DNA from: Takakia lepidozioides
Taxonomy: Eukaryota; Streptophyta; Takakiopsida; Takakiales; Takakiaceae
Length of the DNA stretch: 64,000 bases
Reading direction: 5' to 3'
NCBI GenBank assembly: GCA_030704615.1
Contig: CM060731.1
Span: 48,546,001 to 48,610,000 of the forward strand
Positions within the stretch are counted from its first letter, which is position 1. Each line of letters starts with the position of its first letter. Below are positions 18,171 to 30,540 of this stretch, one piece after another. A program made the position numbers and the translations under genes. Under the pieces are notes generated by a model. The model did not search any database. It was not told where the DNA came from and saw only the letters and a program-made list of their open reading frames with translations.

Positions 18171-21100
18171 TCCCGAGCAATAGATGTCACCGCATCGCGA
18201 ACCATATCATGAGACGCAGTACGCTCACTACCACATGGACAGCGGAGGAGATGGATGGCAAGGTCATCGATGGGCTGAAGACAGACGCAGGGTTGAAGGC
18301 CCAATGCCGAAGGATGAGGCAAACCGAAGGCAGAGCGCAGTAGTGAAAATAGGGGATGAGAGGCGAAAATGTGCGATAGTGGGTCGTGCTGTCAACCTGC
18401 GCATGATAGAAGTCAGACTCGATGCAACTCAGAAGAAGCACTTGAGAGCATGCCCGAAAAGGAATGATGGTGCACGCGCTCGGAAATGGACTCCTGAAGA
18501 TGGTCGAGGCCTTCAACAACCAACTGCTCAAATGGTGGTAGACATGCTCACGCCGGTGCCGGAAGAAGATCTCGTGCAGAGCGGAGATGCTGCTGGAAGG
18601 GTACTGTCGACATGTGCAACGGCGTCCATAAGGATGGGACGATGGTCACAGAGAAATCGTGAAGCGAGGGCTGGCGCCACCAATGCCCAACTGCCGAGGA
18701 AAGCTGACGGGGCGGTAGTGACAGTGGACAAAAGACCCACACCACCGGAAGAGACGGACAAGGTGGTTTGCTGTCGTGGCAAAAGTCCCTGAGCACCCTC
18801 CAGAGCTCCTGGTCCTAACAATCTCCCGAAGATAGTCATCATGGTAGTATCAAACCCAGATAAGAGGTGTAGGAAATCTGGGCTGGGTGGAACAGTGCGC
18901 AAGAGATATGAGGGACGCTGAAGGAAACATTTGGTCAAGATTCCATATGCTGCCTGTACATCTCCGAGCCTAGGAAGGAGATCGGCGTGGGTGGCATCCT
19001 GATGGAGTGCATCTTCCAAGAAGGACGTTGTGAACTGGGTGGTGCCAAAAGGGACTCCCAGGATTCTGATGCCATTGGGCGGAGCAATGAAGTGAGCAGG
19101 GAGGACAAAATCTGCAAGGAGACCGGACGGAGACCACACCGCACATTTGCGAGGTTGCACTGAAAGGCCCAGGCAGAGAGTTGGGTGACAAAATGATAGT
19201 AAGCTGAAAGTACTTGTGAGGCAGGGCCTACAATGTGCGTGTCGTCTGCCATCAACGGAAAAAGACAAGATGAGTGAACTTGTGCAGAAGCCGTGAGGGC
19301 GCGGACATGAGCCATGGCAAACAAAGGTCCTCCTAAAGGGTCGCCTTGGCGGGTCCCAACCTCGGACTGAATGATGGAGCACTCACCTAGGCGAGAATGA
19401 TGACTGTAGTATAGGGGAGTGGTGGATGCATAGAATAATCGAACAAACGGAATGAGCTGGTGGAAATCTCCTCCGGCTGAACGGAGCTCCTGAAAGATAG
19501 CCGCTCGTGACACAGTGTTGAAAGCGTTGAACCACCCAATCCGGATGAAGATCAAGAGCTGCATGAATCCCCTGAACCACCGCCTCGCAAACGTCTGGAG
19601 TGGCGATCCCGAACTGGTGCGGAAAGAGGTGTCCGGAGAAGGCATCTCGAAACTGAACACAAAGTGAGCGGCTGACAAGGCGGTAAAGAACCTCTCCAAC
19701 TGCGATAGGGCGGATGCCAGTACCTGAGGGTTTGCTCATAGCCAACAATCTGGAGGCCCCAAGGAGACGGGCCACTGGGGCAGGGATACGGCCAGCAGCA
19801 ATAAAGGAGCAAATCTGAAATAGCTGAGAGAAGCCACTAGCAGAGTCCTGTGGAGAGAAACAGTCGCGTAAGTGCTCATACAAGAGACCGGAAGGACCTA
19901 CCGCTGCAAGATGGGGACTGCGCGTGAAGGCCTGAGTGAAGACCTCCCGATCTAGCTTGAGATCTTGGTTTGGCTCGAAGTCCTCAACAAAAAGCGGCAG
20001 AATATCCTGAGCTGATGGGTGAAGAGCTTCGAGGGTAGTGACAGTATCCGGTGGAGGCGGTGGTGAGGAAGGTGCTAAAGCTTTGGGCGCGCGTGAGTAC
20101 TCGCCAACGCGGCCTAACATGAGACAATGACGAAGTCGCCTGTGGGCCGATGAGGGTGGCTGCGTGGAGGTGGAGGAGTGGGAGGGGCGCGTGCCGCAAG
20201 GGCTAGTGCCCATAATGATGCTCATCTTGCAGACTCTCCCAATCTCCAGATAAAAAACGGCGAAGACGGATGCGCGTCTTTCTGTGCCCTGACTGACCGC
20301 CACGAGGGGGCAAAACCAACACCACTGAGGAAATAACAAGAAAAGATACATGCTGGTATATCATCAGGATCACGAGCCAGCCTGTCTAAGGGTAGACGGA
20401 GTGGTGCCAGTTGGACCTCATGACGTAGTGTCACCGGAATTCTTGTATAAAGACAAGGCCTTGGCAGTCCTAGCTGAAATGCGCCCAGAACATCTAGCGC
20501 TGAAAGCCAATGCCAAGCAGAGGCAGGAGGTGGCGCGTGCAAGACACTGGACTGAAATGGAGAAGTACCATTTGTGTGGGACTGATGAAGAGCCACACAC
20601 GTGCGCTGGTGTCGCGCAAGCCCTCTGATGCGCGTAAAAAGACGACCGCAAGCTGGGCATGGGGTACGGTCGGATGGGAGAGGCGCCTGCTGTTGGGGTA
20701 AGAGTGATGGGGTCGGCAATGCAGGCTGCACAATTGGAGAAGAAGGCACGTGGAGAGGCTCATGACCAAGAGGAGTTGGGCTGCCTTGAAGTTGCTGCCG
20801 AGAATGGGATGGAGAACCTGGAGGAGAAGTGACTGGCGTGGGACCTCGAACCCTACCTGAGAGGCGCAGTGGGGGAGATGACGACTCTTCTTGAACTTGG
20901 TGTCTGGAGCTTGGACTCTGGTGCGCATCAGGAACATGTGAGCTAGGGGTAGGGGTACGTTGGCATTGGGGTCTTCCAAGAGGAGCAGGTCTTCCAGTAG
21001 GAGCAGTTGCGGCTGTGCTCAGCACCTCTCGTTGCTCTGGGGAGCGAACTGCCGGGGATGGTGGAGTAGGCAGTAAAGGGGTTGTGGTGAGGGCTGGAGT

Positions 21101-21330
21101 TGGCTGCCTGTACGGCGTCGGGGCTGAACGAGCTGGGGGACGAGCCGATCGAGGCCGCCTGACCGGCGTGGGGCCCACTGTTGCACAACGGCCGCTTGCT
21201 CGCTTAGCGCTGCTACCGCTGTCGCTACTGCCAACACCTCCACTAAGTTGGCGGCGCTGCAGGCCTTGCCGAGGTCTGGCGGCGACGCCGCTCATCGTAC
21301 TTCTCGTGTCCAGCTTCACGGCATCAACTA
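18170..21330 (-). mobile_element. R2-like non-LTR retrotransposon, copy A (nested)
   Basis: About 3.15 kb, all on the minus strand in broken frames. Order of parts: a Pro/Ser-rich N-terminus, a C2H2-like zinc finger (CPACGRLFTRIRGLARHQRTC region, about 20620), then RT motifs KPSGTGIRPIAVGEVLYRLV, HQFGIATPDVCEAVVQ, GTRQGDPLGGPLFAMAH and the catalytic MADD (variant of YADD) in LMADDTHIVG. Near 18190-18260 is a Cys/His cluster, HLLRCPCGSERTASHD, typical of the C-terminal zinc knuckle and restriction-like endonuclease of R2/CRE-type elements. At both borders it passes directly into LINE coding sequence with no 3' UTR or poly(A). Copy B is at 48466-50150. Confidence 0.75.
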
Positions 21331-22020
21331 TTTTCTACTGTATATCCCCGTACTGGCAAGCGTGGTGTAAGGCCTCGATGGAAAGCAAGATGTTATCCAA
21401 AATCATTATATGTCTCATGAAGCCAGTTTGCTCAGGGCGCACCAACCTGTATAGACAGGGCTGAAGCCTTAAAGCAAGAGCTTTAACTATGATTTTATAA
21501 GTGGAGTTGAGGAGGGTAATAGGTCTATAGTTAGCCCTGTCCCTTTTTTTGAAGATCAACGCTATGACCCCTTGAGAGATTCGATGCATTTAACTAGGAT
21601 GTCATTGGCCATAAGCACAAAATCAACCCCGACTACATTCCAGAGGGATTTGAAGAATTCTACAGGACCGTCTAACCCCGGGGACTTGGAGGAGGCCAGG
21701 GCTTCAGTCGCCTCCATGAGCTCTGATTCCATAAAGGGAGCGTTAAGAGAGAAGAGAGAGTCATCCGTAGAGAGAAATAGTGGGAACAGAATTGAAAATC
21801 TGGAGTCTATGGGCTGCCGAGTCTATCGACGAGGGCGGACGAGCAAACAGATTTGTGAAATAATGAGTTGCCACCTCCGCCATAGACTTGGGGTTCGATT
21901 GTAAACATCACGAAGAGAACAAATGGAGGTCGCCAGGATGGCAAGGTTGAAGGAGGCAAAATATTTGTGATGGGTGGCAGCTTGGATAGCACCTCTGTCA
22001 TCGCCAACACTGTTAGAACC
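21331..22020 (-). mobile_element. LINE retrotransposon, 5' part of RT (continues 17105-18170)
   Basis: Minus reading: SVGDDRGAIQAATHHKYF at the 22010 end, then SSKSPGLDGPVEFFKSLW, then NYRPITLLNSTYKIIVKAL with RLVRPEQTGF. These are successive N-terminal RT motifs of a plant L1-type LINE, in the right order to join the palm motif at 18100. Several stops and frameshifts are present. The element is 5'-truncated at about 22020, where it meets an oppositely oriented LINE. Confidence 0.8.
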
Positions 22021-22039
22021 ATAGATTTGTATTTTACTA

Positions 22040-24625
22040 TTTAATCAATTAAAGAAGTGTTGTAGGGATGGAATCTCTATGGATCACAACAATGGACATT
22101 CGAAAATTTGTCATCAAAAAGCCAATAGATGATAGCCCTATCCCTACTCTCAGAAGAAAGATCGAGGAATACTTTCATGTACATCTCCCAGAGTTTTCAC
22201 TTTCAAGCTCTGTTCCAATCTCATGGGCTTCCTACATTGAGGCATACCCTGGTCTAAGTGACGGCCCCCCTCCACACAGGTTCTGGCCCTCATAAATGTG
22301 GAGCACCTATGCTCTAATCTGCCCCCCCCTCTCTGACATTTGGGTCCGTGAGAAGAGTAGTTCGGATCCCTGGTGCACACAACAGACTCAGTTTCGAACA
22401 AAGGATACGCTTCACAACGGTTTTGCAATGCTCTTTGCTCTGCTGGAGTCGGAGGAGGGCAAGCAATCCACCATGCAGAGAATCACAGCCAGTCTCTCGG
22501 AGGACTCGGTGGAGTCGGCCCAAGAATCCCTGGTGGCCATCAAATTAGGGGGGAGGTAGGAAGCTGCCAAGGGTAAAACTAAGCTCAATCGTGCCTCACC
22601 TATCCTCAAGTTGCCTTTTCACCCAAGACAACCAGCCAACATGGAGGCTCGGGAACTCCCCAATCCACTCATTGTCTTCATCTTCTCCAGGAAAACTAGA
22701 GATTTGCAAAGATGCATGGTACTATGCAGGAAGCCTGTCAACAAAAAAGGGAAGAAAACCAAAACCCTGCCATCACTCTGGTGGAGTCCCCAACTATGCA
22801 CTTGGCTCCAAATGAGAACCAAGCAACCCAGTCACTGTCAAACCTTCAGACGCAAACCATTGTAGCCTCCATTGGTCTATTTGTGGAGCCAACTCCCAGT
22901 CTGGCTCCAGCAGAATTAACTTTGGCCTGCACAAAACAATTCAAACCTATACCTGCATCTTCCATCCATACCCAGGCATGGGTGTTATTCATCCAACTCA
23001 TGTCGCCCCATCGTAAGCTCCCAAAAAACTGGTATTGGAATGTTCATTACTTCCTTTAGATAGGCGAGCAAGATTCTCACTCTTTCCTCAAGGCCATCAA
23101 ATAAGAGTCCAACTCTTGGCCCACCCTTCCCCTCAAATTCTAGTTAAAATCCACTCGTGGAATATCAGAGGGATTGGTTCCCTCTGAAACTTAAACTTAA
23201 AACCTGGCTTTCCCCATTGTTAAATCAAGAAACTATTATCCTGTTACAAGAACATAAACTTGACTTGGCCAAAATTTCCTCCTTGGGGGATCAACTCTGG
23301 CCTGCAGCCCATAGCTTTTGGAAACCAACCATAGAAGGATCAAGAGGAGGAACACCGATCCTTCTTTCTCCCTCAATAGCTGCCCTGATCCAAAAAGAGG
23401 AGATGTGGTTCCAAGGCAGAGCTCAATTCATCTCTATCATACTTCCCAATGTTGCGGGAACAATAGGCATTGTCAATTTGTACGCCCCAAACTCTTCAGT
23501 TGAGGGCAAACCTACACACAAAAATGGAGACCGAGCTCTCAGTGGAGCACTAGTTACTGATGGGTGACCTCAACATGGTCGAGAATGTAAAAGACAGGTT
23601 TGGAGCTGCTGCCCAGGGTCTGGGAGACGGTGAGGCCACATCATGGCAAAGAATTAGAAACAACTTCTCACTGTCTGAACCCTCCAAAGGTAGAGCTGCC
23701 GGCAACCATCCGTGTTTTACGTGGACACAACAGGGCAGGTGCTGATATCTGTATGGCCAGGCTAGACAGGCTTTACATCTCGCTAAGGCTACCCCCCTGG
23801 GCGGAAATGCTTCCTCAAGAGCCTATTTTCCAAGAGTTCAACCATGCATGCATTTCCTGTCAAATCAATCTCCCAAACCTGCCAAAAAGAGGCAAAGGAT
23901 GGTTCAGACTAAATACATCCCTGCTGCAATATCCAGCCTTTAAACTAGCACTTGAATCCGCTTGGGCCTCCACAACCAATGAAGTACTCTGCCAAACTCA
24001 AACAAACAACCATCACAGCTCAAACCCTCAGTACCCAGATAGCCATCCAGAGGAAGCGCAAAGTACTTGCTCTCAAGAAATGTCTTGGAACATGCCAAAG
24101 GCTCCTAGAACTTGGGAAACTAGATACATTATCGCTGCAAACATATCATGAAGCCAAGCGGAACCTTGAAGCCTTTGATTCTATGAGGGAGCAAAAGTTT
24201 AAAATTGCAGGCTGATATCAACTGGGCTTCAAAGGGGGAAAGAATGTCAAAATATTTCTTCGAGAAAGTCCAAGTTCGTAGAACCTCCCAGATTATCTCA
24301 GAGCTGCAAGACCCATTAGGTCACTCTTCCTCGGATCCCAAACAACTGGTTTCAACGGCGCACTCTCACTTTGTAGGGCTCTTCAAACAAAGACCAGACT
24401 CGCAAAGCATTACTGTGGCCAGAGAAATATGCCTGCGCAATCATCAAACCAAGCTCACCCAATCAAGCGCAGCCTCTGTGGCTGGGGAGTTCACTGAAAC
24501 TGAGCTCTCGAAAGCCTTGAAATTTATGTCCAAACGCAAATCTCCAGGCATAGACGGTATGCCTGTTGAATTTTACAGTGCCCTCTGGCAGGTATTATCC
24601 AAGGACTTGCCATTCAAGGGAAAAA
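22040..24625 (+). mobile_element. LINE retrotransposon (ORF1-like, endonuclease, start of RT)
   Basis: Plus strand. 22068-23059 holds degraded ORF1-like frames (MDIRKFVIKKPIDD, with later Pro/Gln-rich stretches). From about 23140 an APE-type endonuclease is clear: KIHSWNIRGIGSL, LLQEHKLD, GIVNLYAPNSS, MGDLNMVEN, CFTWTQQGR and MARLDRLYIS. From 24205 the RT N-terminal part follows (WASKGERMSKYFFEKVQ, then KSPGIDGMPVEFYSALW). Frameshifts separate the blocks. The element is cut at about 24617 within the RT by an A/G-rich tandem repeat, so it is inactive. It is head-to-head with the LINE on its left. Confidence 0.8.
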
Positions 24626-24632
24626 GAAAAAA

Positions 24633-24785
24633 GAAGGGCTAAAAGGGCCTAGCACAAGTTGCTTGGTTGCATTAATTTGCCATGAAAGGAAAAAGAGAGA
24701 GAGAGGGAGGGCTAAAGGCCCTAGCACAAGCTTCTCGGCTGCATAATTTTGCCATGAAAGGACCAAAAAAAAAGATGGAGGGCTA
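24633..24785 (+). repeat. Two-copy tandem repeat (~75 bp)
   Basis: A unit beginning GGGCTAAAAGGGCCTAGCAC and including TTTGCCATGAAAGGA occurs twice in tandem, and the start of a third unit (GGGCTAAC) follows. It sits between the truncated LINE and the CCGGTTCC-rich block. Confidence 0.65.
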
Positions 24786-24914
24786 ACCTCCACGGAGGTT
24801 GTGCTGACTGCGCAGCTCCCTCCCCCGTACTCGTACCCGGCTGCTCCCTCCCCCCCGGCGCTGGTGCACTGCTCCACAACCAAACCCAAAAAATAAAATA
24901 AAATAAATAAAAAA

Positions 24915-25123
24915 ATCCCTAGTGCGGGAACCGGATCCGGAACCGCCACTGACCCCCCAGTTCCAGTTCCAAGCCAGTTCCTGGAAAAACCCGCACCCGC
25001 CGGTTCTGGTTCTGGAACCGGCTCGTCCCTGCTCCCCCGGTTCCGGTTCCAATACCGGTTCCCAGGAACCAAAACCGGAACCGCCGGTTTCAACCCGCCT
25101 AAGTGGGTACCCGCACAACACTG
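24915..25123. repeat. CCGGTTCC/GGAACCGG-rich block ending in a hAT-like terminus
   Basis: About a dozen imperfect copies of GGAACCGG and its complement CCGGTTCC occur in 200 bases. The right border is GCACAACACTG followed by GTGCTAAC, the same CAACACTG end as the other hAT-like elements here. Beyond it a LINE frame resumes. I infer subterminal repeats of a MITE-like hAT relative; the left end was not found. Confidence 0.45.
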
Positions 25124-25124
25124 G

Positions 25125-25740
25125 TGCTAACCATCTTAGTAGAGGTTCTAAAAAGATAATAAATAGGTATGGACTGAGGGTGTCACCCTGGATGGTACCT
25201 CGTAGGACAGGAATAGGGGGGGTAGTACCATAATATGAGCCGGAGTATTCCGTAGTGCTGTTGGTATAGATGTTGCCAATGAGTTGGATAGTATCGATAG
25301 GGTAACCGAGGTCCGTCATGATTGCAAGGTCTGGCATGATCTAAGGATCCAAAGGCATTTTTAAAGTCTATATATAACAGATATCTTGTTTAGTGAGCTT
25401 GGCATCTTCGAGGGCTGAGAGGACGTATTATATTTGACGGGTTGTGCTATGTGTGGCTCGGAAGCCCTCCTAGGGGTCGCTTAGAATATGGTGTTGTTCT
25501 CCGTAATTGGATAGCAGCGTGGTCAGTGTGCTGGTAAACCATTTATAGATAGTGTTGGCTAGGGCTATGGGTCTGTAGTTAGGGTCTAGGAGGTGCGACT
25601 ATGTTTCCAAGTGGGGGGGATACGCTTGCGTTTGGTAACATTTTGAAAAAATTGAAAGAAGAGGGGTATTAAAGATAGGGTAAGCGCTTGTTAATATAGC
25701 GTTAGGGATCATATATGGCCCAGGGCTTTTGATTTGGTAG
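25125..25740 (-). mobile_element. LINE-type reverse transcriptase fragment (second lineage)
   Basis: Minus frames contain MPDLAIMTDLGYP, then GTIQGDTLSPYLFIIFLEPL, an RT palm region. Upstream pieces in other frames read YYIYIDFKNAFGSLDHA and ANTIYKW. Motif order fits a non-LTR RT distinct from the LINEs at 17-24 kb (TIQGDTLSP rather than VRQGCPLSP). No YADD block or endonuclease is present; it is a decayed fragment interrupted by the hAT-like block. Confidence 0.65.
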
Positions 25741-25949
25741 ACCTTTAAGCATAGTCATAGAGATCTAGCGTGAATAGGTCATATATGCGGTCCGTGGGTA
25801 TCCCACGTTTGTCTAGTGAGAATCCGTCGAGATCATGCCATGGGTAATGCTTGACTTTACATAAACAGGTGGCGGGGTGGGGGTCCGGGGTAGGCCGTTC
25901 ATAATTAGTAATAGTAGATACGATATTTGACAATTGGCCTTTGTCCCCA

Positions 25950-26150
25950 CTTCCTTCCAAAAGAAAAAGAAAAAAACCAACTAAGTTGTTTGTTTTCTTT
26001 TTTCTTTTCTTTTTGTTTCCAAGGAAACCCGAGCCACAGGAGGGGAAAATAAACTCCTTTCTGAGCCATGCAGCATATCATTAGCGGCAGGGCCCAAGCC
26101 CGAAGACAACAGACCGACACCATACCACTGGGCCACATCCCTATTGTTGT
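25950..26150 (-). repeat. tRNA-like SINE (weak)
   Basis: On the minus strand GATGTGGCCCAGTGGTATGG gives a good A box near 26133. The expected B box is degenerate. The unit ends in an A/G-rich tail near 25980 (CAAAAAGAAAAG on minus). Composition and layout suggest a SINE. Confidence 0.35.
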
Positions 26151-26154
26151 TATT

Positions 26155-26512
26155 GTTGTTTATTTTATTTAATTTTATTAAGAGAAAGGGGACAGAGCCA
26201 TGTCACTCAAATTACCTCGTGAGAGGGCATGAGACAGTACATGACAAACCTATCTTTGCAGGCCTAGCTCACCTTATACCTTCCTTGTACACGCTACGCG
26301 TCTTAAGTTCATAAGAGTACCTCAAATTAGTCCCAATTTCTCATATATAGTCATGGCATAGATCAAAAGACCCGGGTACATGTCTATCATCACCAAGATA
26401 CCATGAGTATTTGAGTGTAGCCACCTTAATGTAGTAGAAAACAACAAATGTAGCTAACTCACAAGTTAATACGAAGACTCTCTACTGACACTAAAATAGG
26501 GCCCACAACAAT

Positions 26513-26543
<31 letters not shown>

Positions 26544-27570
26544 TGATCTTGTCCTAATGTGAAAATTAATATTGCTCAACTATTGAATATAAAGGCCCAA
26601 AAAACATGAGGGTCGAGCTCCGCGCACTTAGCAGCTTTCCGAGGTCGGTCGGAAGCTCGCTTCTCTAGGCTTCTTCCCTCTGCTACGTTGTGGTTATGGT
26701 TTCTGACCACTTCGACTTCTGAGCCTCTCTCTTCCTGTGCCATTGTGCCGAAGGTTTTACGCCCTGCTTCTTGGCTTCTGTTCCTGCCGCTTCTCGGGGA
26801 AGGATCCCCAGCAGTCATTGTGTCTGGGTTGTCTCGTGTTTAAGAGCTCTGGGCTTAGGGCTCGTGGTTCCCCGTGCCTCCCTTGTTTTCAAGCCATTTC
26901 TGGCTTCTCTCTCTTTGCTGCGAGCTTCTGCTCATTTATCGGCCGGCTTTCTCCCCACAACAGTGATGACAATATACTGGAGCATATGTACACACCTTCT
27001 ACATGATCCGGTCACTATACATCGTTCTTGCTAACTGATCCCCTGTAACCAATGCCTTATGTCAGAATTTAGTTGGTCTTCGGCTCAAATGCTTTTTGGC
27101 TTTCCAATAGACAGTCTGTCCGCGCTCGCGTTCATCCAATAACGACACAGTTAATGCTTGCCAGAGTTGTATGTATGGGTCTCTGACGCATTCTGTCACA
27201 TCCGTGCCTTTAACGGCGCCTCGAATACTGGCCACCATTCCGATGACACATTTAACCACGTATAGTGTGAAGATTGGTGTACGAGTAAACGAAGAGACAT
27301 TTTTTGGGCTTATAGCAAAAACATTCAGTGTGAATCGTGCATGGCTTAATCTTTGTGTTTTACATAATAGTGTTAGATAGTCCTTTAGGGTTCGATTCCT
27401 TCCTCCCTGCAAAACAATTCTACCAAAACAATTCTCCAAATCAAGCAACAAATATTATATTAGAGGTAGAGAATCTTCAGTGTAGGAGGATCTTGGGCTT
27501 TACATTGTGCTATTTTCGCCAAGATCTTATATCAGATTACAAAATCGCCCTTCCAACTCCGTACTTAACA
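26155..27570. other. Gene-free stretch with (AAC)n microsatellite
   Basis: An (ACA)n microsatellite lies at about 26507-26541. The remainder has only short frames, such as a 129-codon minus frame at 27062-27451 with no motif I recognise. No RNA gene is seen. Confidence 0.4.
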
Positions 27571-27574
27571 TGCT

Positions 27575-27785
27575 TATTAGGGCCTCCCACAACCGCTACT
27601 ATAGTTCTACCAGCACCACTCCCCCCACCACCCAACCAACCCACACACCTAAAGAAGAACCCCCCTCCGCCGCCCCCTAGACCCCAACACCCATCCCGCA
27701 CTAACAACCCAACATCATCCCCTCCCCCAGTCATCCCCAATGAACTCTAACCCCCATAATCTCATCCCACCCTCCCCCAACCATT
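27575..27785. other. Strongly strand-asymmetric C-rich tract
   Basis: The plus strand is nearly G-free and C-rich over about 200 bases, so the minus strand carries many G runs, such as GGGGGAGGGTGGG near 27760. Four or more runs within short loops give potential G-quadruplexes on the minus strand. The proline-rich open frame across it is a by-product of composition. Confidence 0.5.
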
Positions 27786-29876
27786 CTAATATAACCCAAA
27801 TGTGTTTTCACCAAAGCCATCCTATTAGTGAAAACACTCACATTTGTAGACTCATTTTGGGGCTACTTATGTAAGCACAAGTTACTTGTGCAAATTGGCT
27901 AACTTCCCACGAGAAGATAACTCTTGGTAAATTAAAGACAACCTCTTTAGACAATAGGTACGATGACTGCGACCCCACCCACAATCCGGCCCTACTAAAT
28001 ACCTTTCATAAAACTACCAACGTGCTTTACTTGTCACATATCCACCAACAACACGCGTCCTCGCCTCAACTCATAGGTGAAAGATAGAGTCCACACCCCA
28101 CTAGTTGCTCCCAACATATACCTCTACTTAATGGAATGTACCCGACTAGACATACTACAAGACTCTCCAGCCATCATGAGGGAAACTTGAAGACCAATAT
28201 CTAAGCTACACAATGGAGTTATCTTGGACAGTAGAGTGGCGCTATTGGCGCTAGAGTGGCGTTGCTCAAAGTGGTTGGATTTTATTGGTCCTACATTCTC
28301 TTTCACCACTCTAACTCCCAACCATTCGGATATCACTTGAAAGTTTTTATAATTGGTCCTAAACTCTCTTCCACATTTGTTAATTGTGGATACTTTTGCT
28401 TATCATAAAACCTCAAAACCCATTTGAAGCTCGTTCAAACTTATTTTCCAATTTGGATAGGATAGAATGGATGGAATATATAATTGAAATAGGTCCTAAA
28501 CAACCTTCCATTTTTTTTAATCATTGATACTTTTGTTTACCCTACATACTATACCACCAAAAACCTTTTTCCAATGTGTGAGGCCCATTCTTTTTCTTTT
28601 TTCAAAACTTTGTAGTAGGATAGAGTGGATTGGATTGAGATGTGGAGTGGATTGGGATATTTAATAGAAATTTGATAGGTCTTGAACATTCTCCAGTATT
28701 TGTTTGTTGTTGATATTTTTGCTTATCCTAAATCTTATACCCAAAAAACCTCTTTCTAATGTTTGCAGAAACTCATTCAAAAATTATTATTCTAACTTTG
28801 GAGGATGGTAAGAACTTGAAAATTTTGTAGGTTCTACAGACTTTTCCATATTTTGTACTTGATAGTACTTTTGTTTATCCCAAACCATGTACCGTAAAAT
28901 CTCATTATCATGTTTGAAGCTTATTCAGGTCATGTTTTTAGCTTTGGGGTACAATATAGTGGTTGGGATATTTGATTGAAAACTTTTATAGCTTGTCCTC
29001 AACAATACGGCATAATTTCTTGTGATTATACTTTTGCTTATCCTAAAACCTATACCCTAAAACCTCATTTGAAGCTTATCTAGATTTTTAGAGAAATCCA
29101 ACTTTGGGATACAATAGATTGGTTGAGATATTTGATTGAAAGTTTTGATAGCTCCTAAGTGCTCTTACATATTATTTTTGTCATTGATACTTTTTCCAGG
29201 CTTTTCTATCCTAAACCCTTTACCGTAAAAACTCATATCCATGTTTGAAGCTCATTAAAAAACAAATAGCTTTGAGGTACGATAGATTTGGAAGATTTGA
29301 TTGAAAGTTGTTATAGGTTCTACACGGTCTTTCATTTTTTTTTCTTTTTAAACTTTGCTCATCTTAAACCGTATACCCTCAAACCTCATGATTTTCATGT
29401 TTAATTTAGCTCAATGCTCAGAAAAATAAATTCTAGCTTTGCGATATGTCAAATTTTAATATTAGTTGGGAGATTTTATTGAAAGTTTTTATAGGTTCCA
29501 ATATATATTATTCAATTTTCTTTCTCATCGATACTTTTGCTCATCATAAACCTTATACTCTAAACCTCACATCCATGTTTGAAGCTAATTCAAACAAACA
29601 AATTCCGGCTTTGGGGTACTATTAAAGTTGTTGAGATATTTAATTGTTTACTAATTTTATAGGTCCCAACCAAATATTATTTGTTTTCATTGATACTTTT
29701 GCTTGAGATCCTAAACCCTACACCCCAAAAACCTCTTTTAACATTGAATTCATTCAAAAAAATTCTAAGCTTTAGGATAAAATAGAGCGGTTGGGATATT
29801 TAATTGACATTTTTTTTATAGGTCTCATGAACTCTTGTAAATTTGTATATCATTGATATTTTTGCTTACCCTAAGT

Positions 29877-30540
29877 GGTCACGGCCCTTTGCCTTGAGGA
29901 GGGGGAGTCGGGACACACGAGGGGCTGTCCCCGTGGTCGAGGCAGCAGCAGTAGTATGAGTGGGGCCTGAATGACCCAAAAGGGTAGAGGCGCTCACTAT
30001 GTGGACCCCCACAACTAGGGCGTGGGTGGGGGCTCCGAGTGAGGTGGTCGTAACATATGGAGTTGTAGTGGGGGTGGCATAGGACTTACCGCGAGGCTGT
30101 GCCTATCTAGTGGGAGTCGTGGAGAGCCTTGGGGCTCACCGCGGTCACCATGGTGGGTGGGCCAACGACTCATCATAATGAGTCGAGGTTCACAGTGTGG
30201 TTCACCAAAAAGGACTTGAACTGTTGTGACTCTCCCGCCGACACCTACAAAAAAAAATATAAAAATAGTAACCCCGAGAACGGTGCAAACCCATTAAATG
30301 CGCGACCAAAAGCTAGTAAAGTAAGTGATCGAGCCGGAAAGCAACCAAATGTGGGAAGCTAGTCCGGACTTCATACTTCCACTCATCCTATTTAGTCATG
30401 GTTGCATGGGGAAACAAAAAGGGACCGTTATGCCTGATGAGCAACCGAGCTCCGAGTTGGTCCGACGGCCAATATGGGAGTTAGGCGTGCGCACCGAAGT
30501 GAGTAATTATGATTTTTACCAAATTGAGGTGCGCAAATAA
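29877..30540. mobile_element. Insertion in the satellite, GC-richer, type unknown
   Basis: The satellite breaks after GCTTACCCTAA and resumes with ACCCTATATCCCATA, as an uninterrupted monomer would. The roughly 664-base insert starts GTGGTCACGGCCCTTTGCC and ends GAGGTGCGCAAATAA, with clearly higher GC content. No terminal inverted repeats, RT or transposase are seen. It may be a solo LTR or an unclassified element. Confidence 0.5.

Noticed and set aside
18184-18792. 202-codon plus-strand frame
   Set aside because: It is antisense to the R2-like element's RT/endonuclease region, which has clear motifs on the minus strand.
20222-21319. Possible host zinc-finger gene (365-codon minus frame with a C2H2-like finger)
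   Set aside because: The same finger and flanking blocks recur at 49199-49729 next to R2-like RT motifs, so it is the element's N-terminal region, not a host gene.
27337-27750. 137-codon proline-rich frame
   Set aside because: It arises from the C-rich low-complexity tract; no start context, domain or splice support.
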